Below are positions 20,799 through 31,800 of a stretch of 64,000 bases of DNA, one piece after another; position 1 is the stretch's first letter; every line of letters starts with the position of its first letter. The stretch spans positions 42,556,185 to 42,620,184 of the forward strand of contig JALGQZ010000003.1 in NCBI GenBank assembly GCA_023105745.1, written 5' to 3'. The stretch is from Austropuccinia psidii. Its lineage: Eukaryota; Basidiomycota; Pucciniomycetes; Pucciniales; Sphaerophragmiaceae. The notes beneath the pieces are model-generated. The model was given only the letters and a program-made list of their open reading frames with translations, made no database searches and was not told the origin of the DNA. Position numbers and translations under genes: made by a program.

Positions 20799-21840
20799 AA
20801 AGAGCTTGGAGGACTCATTACTTGTGTGATAGTTGCTTTGTAAGTGCTCACAGGTCAAGTCCATTGCATCATATATCTTCAAAGTTTTTGAAGGCTTATG
20901 GGACTTTCTTTGTGAGGTTTTTCTACCTATTGTGAATATTGTGGACCTTCTAAGGGTGACACCTGATTTTCCATATTCATCCAATTCAGCGTCTGAGGGT
21001 AGTGAATCTGATGAAGTTATGGATTTGGCTAATGAGACCTCAGAATTTTTAGAATTTTCATAATTTTCAGATGAATCCACTTCCATAACTTGAGAGGGTG
21101 CAATTGACTGTTATATTTATTTTTCTGTGCTATTCATGTTCAATATGGGTCTTCCACTTTTCTTGGATTTATTTTAAATGATTTCAAATCTTGAGGGATC
21201 TCTTTTATTCTTATTTTTATTTTTATTTTTATTTTTATTTTTATTTTCATCTTTATTTTTATTTTTATTTTTATTTTGCATTTTTATCTTTATTTTTATT
21301 TTTATTTTTATTTTTATTTTTATTTTTATTTTTATTTTTATTTTTATTTTTATTTTTATTTTTATTTTTATTTTTATTTTTATTTTTATTTTTATTTTTA
21401 TCTTTATTTTTATTTTTATTTTATTTTCATTTTTATTTTTGTTTTTATTTTTATTTTATTTTTATTTTTATTTTTATCTTTATTTTTATTTTTATTTTTA
21501 TTTTTATTTTTACTTTTATTTTTATTCTAATCTTTATTTCAATTTTAATTTTTATCTTTATGTTTATCTTTATTTTTATTATTTGCTCATTGAGGTTTCC
21601 ACAGATATTTTTTCATTCTAGTGTGTCTTCATGATATTGATTGTCCTCCTTACTCTTGGAAATTTGATCCAAAGGGACTTTTTCAGTCAAGACATCTTGA
21701 AAATGCTAAAGAATCGGGGTTATTTCTGCCATTGGTCTTTTAAAAAGGTCTTCCCCAATATCTTCAAATATTCTTTTGTCTTAATTGTTTCTTTCTTTCC
21801 CAACACTTTGATTCTCACCTTGATAGCCAGTCTGGGAACA
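20799..21840 (-). pseudogene. MULE-1 linker between transposase core and OTU domain
   Basis: The part nearest the OTU exon (20799-21086) is a clean frame, acidic and then basic (ENSKNSEVSLAK, SLPSDAELDEYGKSG, GRKTSQRKSHKPSK), ending at the 80-bp intron. Upstream, about 21,205-21,582 is replaced by a TTTTTA microsatellite, which destroys the frame. From about 21,600 to 21,840 a Lys-rich segment (KVLGKKETIKTKEYLK) continues towards the transposase core. The corresponding stretch of MULE-2 has only a short T-rich tract. Confidence 0.55.
21205..21582. repeat. TTTTTA hexanucleotide microsatellite
   Basis: About 375 bp of nearly pure (TTTTTA)n with occasional C or G substitutions (TTTTCA, TTTTTG). 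It gives long Phe-Ile/Phe-Tyr/Leu-Phe frames on the plus strand that are not proteins. It lies inside the MULE-1 gene, and MULE-2 has only a short T-rich tract in the equivalent place, so it expanded after the copies separated. Confidence 0.95.
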
Positions 21841-21993
21841 ATGTGACAAACAAAATCAGTTAATATGAAAAAAAAATGAAGATCAAAAAATACTCACAGG
21901 TAAATTGGAATTACACTGAGAATAGAATTCTGATATCTGGAACCCTTGGCAGTTGGAGAATGCCTGTTGGGTCTTGTTCTTGCAAGGTATTCC

Positions 21994-23041
21994 TTAATAA
22001 TTGTTGTATTTGTTGGTACATTTTTCAGTGGGGGAAAATTTGGTTTTGAAATTTTCAAAGGCCATCTGAAGGGAATGATGAGACACCTTGATATTGAGAA
22101 CACAGATGTGTGGAGGGAAATTATTGACATGGACAATCATTTCTTTTGAGATTCTACTGATTATTTCAATAAATTGTTTCTTGAAAGCAATGTGAAGAGC
22201 CCTAACTACCTCCAGGAGAGTACCAGTGGAGGTTTGGAGCCAAACCTTAACCATGGCATGGACACCTTCAACATTTGGGGTGGATCCCACACCCAGGTGG
22301 AAATTGTAGTTGCTCCAGGCTGGCACATATTACTCCTTTAGAGTAAGGCAGGTTTTTTTGCAAATATTACAAGACTTCAGGATTTTTGAATTGCTTTTAA
22401 AGTTTCTTCCAGTTACCTATAGAAGACCTTTCATTCAATGAATACATAATGTGAGAAATGAATCTCAAAATCATTAGTAAAAAAAATAATAAGAATGAAA
22501 GTGAAATATAAAAGTATATCACTTGATTCAAAATTCCAATAAAATTTTCAAAATATGTTCCATGACCAAATTTCTCCAAGAAATGGGAAGATACATCTTT
22601 ATTGATATGCCAAATGCTTAAAATGACTTTTGAGTGTGGGAAGAGCTCCTCAAGAGAATTTTTCAACACCAAATCTTTGTCAATAACAATTACTGGAGGG
22701 GGAAAAATATTGGTGTTTTTGAGAACTTTTCCTATGTATTTATTCAATGCCCAAGTATATGAGGGTTCAGTTTCATTATTCATCAAACAAGAATCCCCTG
22801 GAAAGGTCTTATTTGTTGACTTGAATCCAACAACATGAAAAAAGGGAATTTTTTAATTATTGGTTTTATCATCAAAATCCATAAGAATCACATGACAGAA
22901 GCAATGAAGGAGTTTTATGGCAAGGGGGTGAGTGAAAAACAAGGAGGTAATGTGTCCCTCAGCATTCCTTGCAGTGGACCATACAAAGCTTTCTTCATTG
23001 AGGATGTCAATAAGAGTATAAGTGGGCCTTCTGCCTTGCAT
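21994..23041 (-). pseudogene. MULE transposase catalytic core (MULE-1)
   Basis: RNase H-fold transposase of the Mutator type. In order from the N terminus: RRPTYTLIDILNEE, GHITSLFFTHP, the first acidic motif VILMDFDDKTN, then after one stop FFHVVGFKSTN and NETEPSYTWALNKYI, the second acidic motif PPVIVIDKDLVLKNSLEELF, the IWHINKDVSSHF motif (C/WH), and the last block FHLGVGSTPNVEGVHAMVK with the conserved Glu. Stops interrupt it near 22,850 and 22,390-22,330. The order and motifs are those of FAR1-type MULE proteins. The catalytic residues seem present in this copy, but stops and the LTR insertion make it inactive. Confidence 0.88.
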
Positions 23042-23458
23042 TCTGTCTTTCTGGATTTTGGTGACTTGGTCTTAAATGTCTTTAGGGATTAAAGGCCTGT
23101 CATTTTCCTGCTTACTGCATAATTGGGCCTCAATTTGCCTCAGAGTGAGCAGTGATTCAGACATTTGAGCTGTTTGGGATGTTTATTGCTCCTTGAATTT
23201 TCTGAAAGCAGAATGTGCCATGATATTTTCAGTGTCATCATGGCTGTGTTCAGAATTTTTGCCTTTAAGAGTCCAAGTGGTACTCTTGGCATAAAGTCTA
23301 AATTGACAGTCATTCTTTCTGGAAGTGACTGTTTTGGATGTGTTTCTGCGCATTTTTGGGGTCCCAGACCTGTCACAACCTGGTTCATCTTGGTTGTGGA
23401 TCATATTGAACCTCAAGGTTGACACAGCATACCCCTGTGCCCTGGGATCATTATGAGC
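23042..23458 (-). pseudogene. FAR1-type WRKY-GCM1 zinc-finger domain (MULE-1)
   Basis: DNA-binding N-terminal domain of the transposase: RAQGYAVSTLRFN, then CDRSGTP, NDCQFRLYAKS, TWTLKGKNSEHSHDD and HSAFRKF. Cys...Cys...His-x-His matches the FAR1/WRKY-GCM1 zinc-binding pattern. A linker with RQIEAQLCSKQEND leads to the catalytic core. The preceding N-terminal segment (TPTEGDFQTLECLWKHV) lies 1.76 kb away at about 25,215-25,275, separated by the LTR insertion. MULE-2 shows the uninterrupted junction (LLWKNVHNFARAQGYAV). Confidence 0.85.
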
Positions 23459-25218
23459 TATGGTATTCCATACCTTTTCTGCAAGGTTAAAGTCCACTTT
23501 GGTACTATAACAACATGAATAGATAGCTATAGTTTGTATAAAATAATATATAAATAAAAAAAATGAAATCAAAGCAAAAATAAAACAAAAATAAATAAAT
23601 AATAATAATAAATAAAAAGAAAGTAAAAGAAAAACAGAATTTAATAAAACTACTGATTTTAACATATTATCCACAGTATTAGAAGTCTGAAATCATTTGA
23701 CCATTAGAATATAAATAAAAGCTAACCTAGAGTTATATATTGGCTCAAAGACATAGGGTCAAAAATGAGCAAGATCTCATGGATTTAGAAAAAATATATA
23801 GATACCCTCAGAACAATGCTCACTAAACTCACCATAATAATATTCTTATAATATGAAGACTAGAGCTTCATATTTACTCAAGTTGAAAGAAAATTTACAC
23901 TAAGTTAATAACAATCTATAAGCTTACAGTAATACTTACCTCTTATTCATTCTTCCCCAAGTACCATACATCTGAAAGGACTATGAACTTATATAAACCT
24001 AACATTATGAATATGCAAAGGCATATCTTTAGATAAAATACCATAGTCATTACAAATTTACATACATTACCAATAGTGCATATCCAACTTTGCCAATAGC
24101 TTTTCAGAGCCCAAAATCTGCCTAACATCACCAACTCAGCATCTGATTGGTCAGGATTGAAATTAATGCCGAGTGCATACTCAGAATTACCAATTGACCA
24201 GATGGATAAATCTGATTGGTCAGAAAAAAAATGACACGATGGCTCAATCTGATTGGTCAGAAAACACCACACCAAAAATACCTCACTGGCTGAAATGACT
24301 CAAACTTGGAAAAATTCTAAGTCCCTTGTTTTTGGAAGGCTCTATGGAGGCCTAAAAAGGAATAAATAAAAGTTCTCTCTCTGAGATTTCCCCCCATGCT
24401 TCTGACTCAGACAATAATTTTGAGGATCAATCCATCCCTTCTCTAGTAGGATAATCCAGTATTATATTGAAAAGATCAGTAGCTAGGCTCAGTATATTAT
24501 ACTATCATTTATTATTATTTAATAAAAGATATTCATGATATTAATGAAATTTTTTAATATTATTAAATAGTCTTACCATTCTAGTAGTAGTGTTGAATTA
24601 GTGTTTGAAGATATTATCATTAGGGAGATTATCAGATTTATCAATAACCCTTATTTATAGAAGGGATATCAACTAACAATTATACCTTATATCAAAACCC
24701 TTATAGATGTACTGGATTATACTTATATTCATCCTAATAGTATTATTTTACTATTATATTATTCATATCTTACCCTTTTATAAACCAGAGATTAGCTATC
24801 AATATTATCATTAATACTAATAGCTATCTTAAAAAATATTCTTTAAATATCTCAAGTATTGAAAGAAGGAATCCTAGAAAAATTAATTAAAAAGAATTAT
24901 ACAATAAATAACGAAAATTTAAGCAAGCCTAAATTATTCAACAAATATGAAATATTACCATTGTTATCATAGTGATCTTTTATTGACAGACTGATAGAGA
25001 CTTCTGAAGGAAATTCTCTAATTAAAAAGACACAAAAATAAAAATTGACTTGTGATCTCATCAAAAAGGTATCCTTTTCAGTATATTTAGAGGGGCAGCT
25101 AATACACCTTAGCACTCATGCACTTTGGCTAATTCTGAAATTAAAAACAGACTCACCAATAATTTCCCCCTTCAAGGTACTGCCTATTATTCATCCCACA
25201 ACAAAAGGAGTTCCCACA
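23459..25218 (-). mobile_element. Solo LTR (family X) copy 1, inserted in the MULE-1 gene
   Basis: It starts TATGGTATTCCATACC (family start TGTGGTATTCCATACC in this orientation) and ends with the reverse complement of TGTGGGAACTCC. The end near 25,083-25,218 matches the start of copies at 33,540 and 43,846 in reverse. Comparison with the empty site in MULE-2 (attat-gcac-attttt near 41,687) gives a 4-bp target site: GCAC on the right, diverged GAGC on the left. There is no internal coding region, hence solo. Confidence 0.8.
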
Positions 25219-25275
25219 GCACATGCTTCCAAAGACACTCAAGGGTCTGAAAGTCACCTTCAGTGGGGGTTTGGA
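25219..25275 (-). pseudogene. N-terminal piece of the MULE-1 transposase
   Basis: It reads LQTPTEGDFQTLECLWKHV, homologous to LQPPTEGEFQTLELLWKNV at the start of the MULE-2 gene (41,748). This is the true N terminus, severed from the rest by the LTR. Confidence 0.75.
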
Positions 25276-25779
25276 GCATTATATAGTGACAAAGATGAAT
25301 AAATTTTTCAAAAAAAGGGGATTTTGGGGATTCTGAACAAGGAAAGAGCCTTTTGAAATGTGAAAAAGAAGGGATTAGAGGTTTTCAAAGTCAAACAAAG
25401 TGGAAAAGGGTGAAATGAAGAGGTTTAAATTTAAGAATAAAAGAAGAGGGAAGGTAAAAAAAGGTAATTTTAGAAGCTTGGAAGCAGGTTGTTTTGTAGG
25501 AAAATTCAGTCTTTGGGGAAAAAAGAAAAAAGTGTGGAAATCTTTGAAGAATTTGTTTTGTAATACTTTTTTCAAAAATAAAACTTGTATTTGGGGGGTT
25601 TGCAAAAAAACAAAACAAAAGGGTTAGGAGAGGTTTTTGCAGGTTTTGGACCAATAAATGGTTTTCTTGTTTCATTTCAATTTAAAATGGGCCCAGGGAA
25701 CCCGTTACATGTTTTTACTAAAAACATATAAGGGCTTACCTGTTCTTACCAAATTCCTCATGTGGGTTAACCAATACCC
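25276..25779. repeat. Right terminal region of MULE-1
   Basis: Non-coding upstream region of the MULE-1 gene, unlike the MULE-2 right arm except for the last 100 bp. There the family motifs recur: ttacatgtttttac, aacatataagggc, cttacctgttcttacc, and the end CCAATACCC with about 20 extra bases before it. The small frames here (25375-25675) are shadows of purine-rich sequence. Confidence 0.65.
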
Positions 25780-26130
25780 TTTTTTTATAATCAAAAAATC
25801 TATTATATTATTAGAGCCTTAATATTGATAATATTATGGTTATGAATTTTCATATTATTATTAAATACAACCTTTTATGCAGTTATTATATATGTGTTGG
25901 TAGGAGTAATAATTTGATAAATACTTCTTTTATTATCATAATATTTATAATGGGTTCTTCATAAATACTATTATCATTTCAATGCAGAAACTACAATATA
26001 TTTAGATATATCAATTACTTTCATCTTAATATTCATTATTGAAAAGGAAAGTCAAATTAAAATGGGAGGAAAATTGGAAATCTTTATTCATTTCTCCATA
26101 GCCAAGCCTTACACCCAGTCTCTGAATATT
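25780..26130 (+). repeat. Long repeat A, second part (right of MULE-1)
   Basis: It matches about 28,470-28,810 of repeat B: 'gagccttaatattgataat' with 'agctttaatattagtaat', 'tgttggtaggagtaataa' with 'tgttggtagcaataataa', and 'tccatagccaagccttac' with 'ttcatagtcaaaccttac'. So MULE-1 interrupts repeat A. About 0.6 kb of A (matching B 27,900-28,470) is missing at the junction, together with the left end of MULE-1. Confidence 0.55.
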
Positions 26131-26854
26131 AATTGAGAATTTGTTCTGGCTTTGGGATGAAAGACTTAATATTTTCAAATATTGATAAAAAAACCAATAA
26201 TCAATGTTTTGTATTTTTTCAACGAAATTCCATTATTTCAGATATTTCTGATACTTAATTTCTGACTTCATGATATATATCAATTTTTTTATAAGATCTG
26301 AAACATTTATGAGGGCACAATAGCTATCTCACATGAAATTTTTTTATCTTTTGAGGCATAAATTAATGGATGTGGTGGCTAAAAATTTCAAATGAAAATA
26401 AATCCAATACCACACTTTGAAGACAAAGATCATCATCATTTCTCAAAATCAATAGATAAAAGATACTAGTAAGATATGGGTAAAAAATTGAAATAGAGCA
26501 TCTTTATTAAAATAAGGAAAATTAAAATAGTGGGGAATAAATAAGAATTATATGAGATGTACTCTGTAATTTTGAAAATAGTTAAAAATGAATCAATAAA
26601 GGTAAGAGCTTCAGGAGAAGAAATAATTATATAAAATATTTGAAATGTTGGATTTTACAAGATCTTCAGAATTTTACTCAACAGTGGAGCACAGAAATGA
26701 TAGCTAGCATACCATAAATAATAGTATCAAATAAATAGAGTAAAATACATATCCTTTTTTATTATGAAGACAAGTAAGACTATAAAAAGGCTATTAGAAA
26801 CATATTATGAACACACTACTACAGTCATGCAGGTACATACATGTGAGCCTTTGA
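26131..26854. other. AT-rich sequence, nothing recognised
   Basis: About 0.7 kb between the two long repeat copies, with dense stops and no motif. Confidence 0.4.
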
Positions 26855-28815
26855 GATATGACCAAATATCCAAAAAGGTCACAGCAAAATTTCTGTAATA
26901 ATTATACTTATAATAATTACCTCAAAGACTAATAAAAATATCATAAATAAGTACAAAATCTGAATTAGCTCGGAATCTAATGAGTAAACATGTGAGATAA
27001 ATTACACCATTAGATTCCTCATGGTAAAATACACATATGTCATTTTAATGGCATATCTGAAAATTCAATAATTACTGAAGTATAAGTAATAATACCTTAA
27101 AAAAAGTATAAAACCTTGTTTAACTCAGAAACCAATGGAAGAACATGTGAAATAAATTGTACCATTGAACTCTATATAAGAATCCACATATAAAACAATT
27201 ATAAATCTATCCTCTAAAGTCAATACTTAAGGAATTAAGCTGAATAGATGCACTTTTTTGGTCAATGCATATATTCATGGTTTCTAGCTAATATCTCTTG
27301 AAATATACAGGTTAGAGAGAAAAACCAAAAATAAAGTCACCATTTAATTACTGTACAAACACAGATATGAGCTTCATTTCACAGGTTATAAGCAAGTTTG
27401 AAACCTGTAATGGATTATTGAATAAAGTCAATAGAGCTGTTGACCACTTTGTTGTGAAAGTGGTCCAAGCTTAATAAAACAGACAGTCATATTTTAATAG
27501 TTCATACGTGAAGAATGACGGGATTTCTCATTATACTATTCAAGGTATAACCCCTTGATATCATGGTTTGAAGTTTAAAATATTAAATTTTGACAGAAAA
27601 GATGAGTTACAAGAAAAATCATCAAACATAGAGTTTTGATGATTTAATGAAATTCTTTTGGAAGTTTAATAAGGAAATTACAAGCTATCAGAATCTACTC
27701 TCAGAATAGCTTTAGCATGTATAAATTAAAAGTTATTAATGATAAAAGTTTAAGCTTAAATTTGATCATTTATGATCACTCACTGTAATCTTATTTTAAG
27801 TTTAACAGTTATATAAGTGATGAAACTGGTGAATACTATTAGATTATGATTAATACTAAGAGGATACACAAATTTTAGGATTATTTCAAGCCTATGATGT
27901 CACCAAACCTAGAGTTATAGGGATAACTCTAAATAATGGCATAATAATGAGATAAGATCATTTGATCATGATGTAATCATCACTAAGCCTTAAAGTACTG
28001 ATCATTTCCAGTGGATACCAGAAGTACATGCCTACTAGAAGCCTAATGGACTCTAGAAGAGAGGTATGTACTATAAATAGAGCTCCTTTTACTCTATTTT
28101 CCCCTCAGACGTGTCAAAACATTAAAACTATTAAATCAAAGGTAAAATCTTTATTCTATATATATAAATCTTTTATATTATTATAGACCAAATATAATCT
28201 TTATTATAATCATCATTCTTGACATGATTAATCCAATTGTTCTTCTGTTTTGTTATAATTCTCTTAAAAATCTCAAATCCACGTAAAATCAAGAAAATTT
28301 GTAATTTCTCTTATTTTTTATTGTAAATACAATTTAAATAAGTTTTATTTATATTATTTTGCGTAAAAATATTCAATATTATTATACCAAGTGTTAAAAG
28401 TAGGTTATTTTCTCTTATTATAATAATTTCTCTTTATTATTGCTTGTAATAATTCTTTAGTTAATATAAATATTATTTATTTTATTGTATAGCTTTAATA
28501 TTAGTAATATCATTGTTATTAATTGTTTTTTATTAATAAAAAACAATTTTTTACTCCTTTATTATTTGTTGGTAGCAATAATAAAGTCCTTTTAAATATA
28601 TTAATTATTCTATATTTATATATTTATGTATTATATTATTTTATGTATTCAATAATATAGTTATTTTTTATGCCTTAATCATAAGAATTCTTTATTATTG
28701 TAATTATTTTTACCTTATTTTCTTTATTTATAAGGACATTCAGAGTACAATAAGTAGAATATTAGTAATTTTTACTTATTGTTTCATAGTCAAACCTTAC
28801 AATATATGAAAGAAG
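26855..28815 (+). repeat. Long repeat B (LTR-like, with TATA box)
   Basis: Second copy of repeat A, unsplit, about 1.96 kb. It contains a strong TATAAATAG core promoter at 28072-28080 followed by a pyrimidine-rich start region (agctccttttactctattttcccctcag), as in an LTR promoter, and no reading frame. I infer an LTR of an unidentified retrotransposon; exact ends were not found. Confidence 0.5.
28072..28080 (+). promoter_or_regulatory. TATA box in repeat B
   Basis: TATAAATAG followed by AGCTCC. The same TATAAATAGCTCC arrangement is found at 46227-46239 before the hAT gene. Confidence 0.5.
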
Positions 28816-31800
28816 TATTTTTACATTACATAATATATCAATTCCATACTAATCCAACATTAAATGACAAAAAAAAGACGGCCTTAAAGCCCTTTCTGAT
28901 CACAAATCTAAGGGTCTTATAGAAAGCCCCTGATACAAATTCTCTCAATTAGAAATACTATATAGTTACTCAAAAGAGTAATAGAACAAATGAACTTTCA
29001 TAGCAAAAAATAAAGTAAAAGTAGATATATAGATAATAACTTGATATAATTAGAAAAAATACTAAAAAAACTTATGGTCATTCAATTATTATTATTGTCA
29101 CTGAGAAATTTAAATATGATACATTTAAGACCTCCTTGAGGGAAGATTAAATATATATATAGTAATAAGTAATATGAGAATATTAAAAATACAAACATTG
29201 TCACAAGATGATTTTCAGAGATAGCTATTAAAGAAAAATTAGATATAAAAAACTAACTCTAAAATAAATAACTAGAATGGCAAAAAAAGCCTCATTCCAA
29301 ACTATTGATTGATAATATAGGTTAATCAGAAATAATCACAGTATTTGATAGCTATTGAAAGCTAAATATATTCCAAAAATAAATTCTTCAAGAATTAAAA
29401 ATTTTCTCTAATTTTAAAAAAAGATGGGTGAATTTTTAGAGAAGTATGTGGATTTTTATAAAGAGATTTAAGAAAAAATTCTGTATAGCAAAATTAATTA
29501 TTGAGTATTACCAAGAATATTATCCAAATTCTAATATTTCCGCCCTTTGTGTATGTGAACTTAAAAATAACAAAGGCCAGAATAAGTATTTTGAATAATA
29601 TAATACTATATATTTAATAAACTTACTATTAATAAAGATTCCGATCTAATTGATAGATTATGGATCCAAAAAGAGAAGAAATTCTTCTTTTTATCCTTCT
29701 TGAGGCCTGTTATTGGTTATAGGTGCTATATGTGGAAGAGTATTAATTAAAAATTAAAATAAAAGGTTTGAAATTCAGCTTTTTAATCAGTAAGAATCAC
29801 TTCAAAAATAGTATTAAGGCTAAAAACAATCTTATTTATTCCGAGTATAATTGAAACTCATTTGAGTATATTAGCTTTGAGATTTTAATTCAAGATTAAT
29901 ATGTTTCCTTAGAGGTCTTTTTGTGAAGAACTGCAGAATAAAATTGTCAATCAAAATTCCTCAATTTGAATTTTCAATTAAATCTCAAATAATTCTCACT
30001 TGATCTCAATTATGATTAAATATTGTATTTTCAAGGCTCAATAACAAATATTTCTATTGATTTAATTGTTTTTAATGTTCTTCTATAAATAGCTACTATT
30101 CAGCTACACAGTATCTTGCAATATCACCTCTTTATTCCTAAAAAGAGTTGACTAAAAATATTGAAGAAAACCGGAAATATCTTTCAATCTATGAGATTCT
30201 TAATATTATTGCATTTATTATAGAAAAACGGAAACATAAGATCATTTTGTATCTAATAGATCTTAGATGACTAGCATACCAAAATATATTTACTGAAAAG
30301 AATTCATTTTAACATAATTAATCGTCTCGAAAATCACTAATTTAAATTTGATCAATATTCCTTATAAGTTCACCATCTATATAAAGCTATGATTATGTCC
30401 TAAAATTTCAACTTCAAATTCTTGTAAAATATCCATTTTTTTTAGATTTTTTTGGTTTAAACCTCAAATTTATGAGAAAATTCTTTTTTGAATGATTATC
30501 ATGTAATCTCAACTATATTCTCAGTACCAATACTAATAAAAATGTAACTATTGTGTTATTCAATAACTGAAGTTAATGTCATAGAGCTTCTTCAGATAAG
30601 GGTTTGTAATTCTATTTACTTATCTAGATTTTTATTTCCTAAGAGGAATCATTTGATTGTTATCAAATGAGTGAAAAAAAAACTTGTACTTAATTTTCTT
30701 ATGAGTTATTCTCAACTTAATAGTAGTATTATTAACTTTAAATTAATATCTAAGCTTGTCCCCCAGATTGATTTAAATAAATTGAGAAATCAGTCAAAAT
30801 TAAATATTATATAGATTCTGATCTATATTTGGGTCCTATTTCTATAATAATGGTCAACAGTCCTTGTCAAAAATATTAATATCTCTCAAAATTTGTAATT
30901 TTATCATAAAAACTGCATAAAATATCAATTAGATTAAGTTAAAGCTTTATTCAAAGGTAACAACAAGATTTTTTTTGAATTTTATTCAAGTTTTTAGCAC
31001 TCGTAGATCAAATACTATGAGCTAAAGTATATAATATATCTTTTTTTATTAAAGAGAAATATATCCAGTTATCTCTAGTGGATTGGGTCCTACAGAAATC
31101 TCAAAGACCTAAATATATGTTATATTGTATTAATAACTCAATTATATAGAATTCTTACCAATCTATTTCCTAGAATATTCAAAAAATTAAATATCTTTAA
31201 TTCTTTTGTATCTTCTTGAGAGATAGAATATTTGTGAATAAATAGGATGGTATTTAGAAGAACTACCATATTTTGATAGCTTATGAATTGATAATGAATC
31301 AATTATAAACTTAAGCTCTGAAGTTCCTCTTGATTCATTGGTGAATTTTTTTATTGAAGCTAATAAGTATCGTACTTTCAAGTTATTAATATTAAACTTG
31401 ATCTTTTTAGAATTTTAAATTATTTGTGTTTTTGGGAATATTCCTCACCTCCTTTCTATATACCTGCCTATATTGAAGTATTCACAAATTTCAAATATAT
31501 CTCATCATTACCATGATAATATCAGTAAGAATTCACACCACAAAGAAATGGAAGAAATAACTTTGTCTCACATTGGATCTTTGCCATAGATAGTCTCAAA
31601 ATGAATATTTTTTGGTGGAATGGTGGCATTTTCTTTGAAAAGGGGATAAAATACTGAATTCTTACATTATATCTTATCAGTACAATACTAGTAGATAGTA
31701 TCTATAAGAATATATATATGTGTAGGACATGTAGTATCATTAGAATAGGAATTAATGGCCTCTAGTAATATAAATGATCTATAGTTAGTGCTATTGAGAG

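Larger units (their letters stand above)
19831..25779 (-). mobile_element. MULE-1: FAR1-MULE-OTU Mutator-like element, left-truncated
   Basis: From about 19,831 to 20,300 the sequence matches the left arm of MULE-2 (38,450-38,900), so about 250 bp of its left end, including the terminal inverted repeat, are missing. The right end keeps TIR-like sequence (acatgtttttactaaaaaca... aagggcttacctg...) and finishes CCAATACCC at 25,779. The single gene runs on the minus strand and is interrupted by a solo LTR at 23459-25218. A TTTTTA microsatellite expands its 3' half. Confidence 0.85.

Noticed and set aside
21178..21634. Three overlapping Phe/Ile/Tyr/Leu-rich reading frames of up to 147 aa, looking like membrane proteins.
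   Set aside because: They are translations of the (TTTTTA)n microsatellite in three frames; no conserved start and no coding signal.
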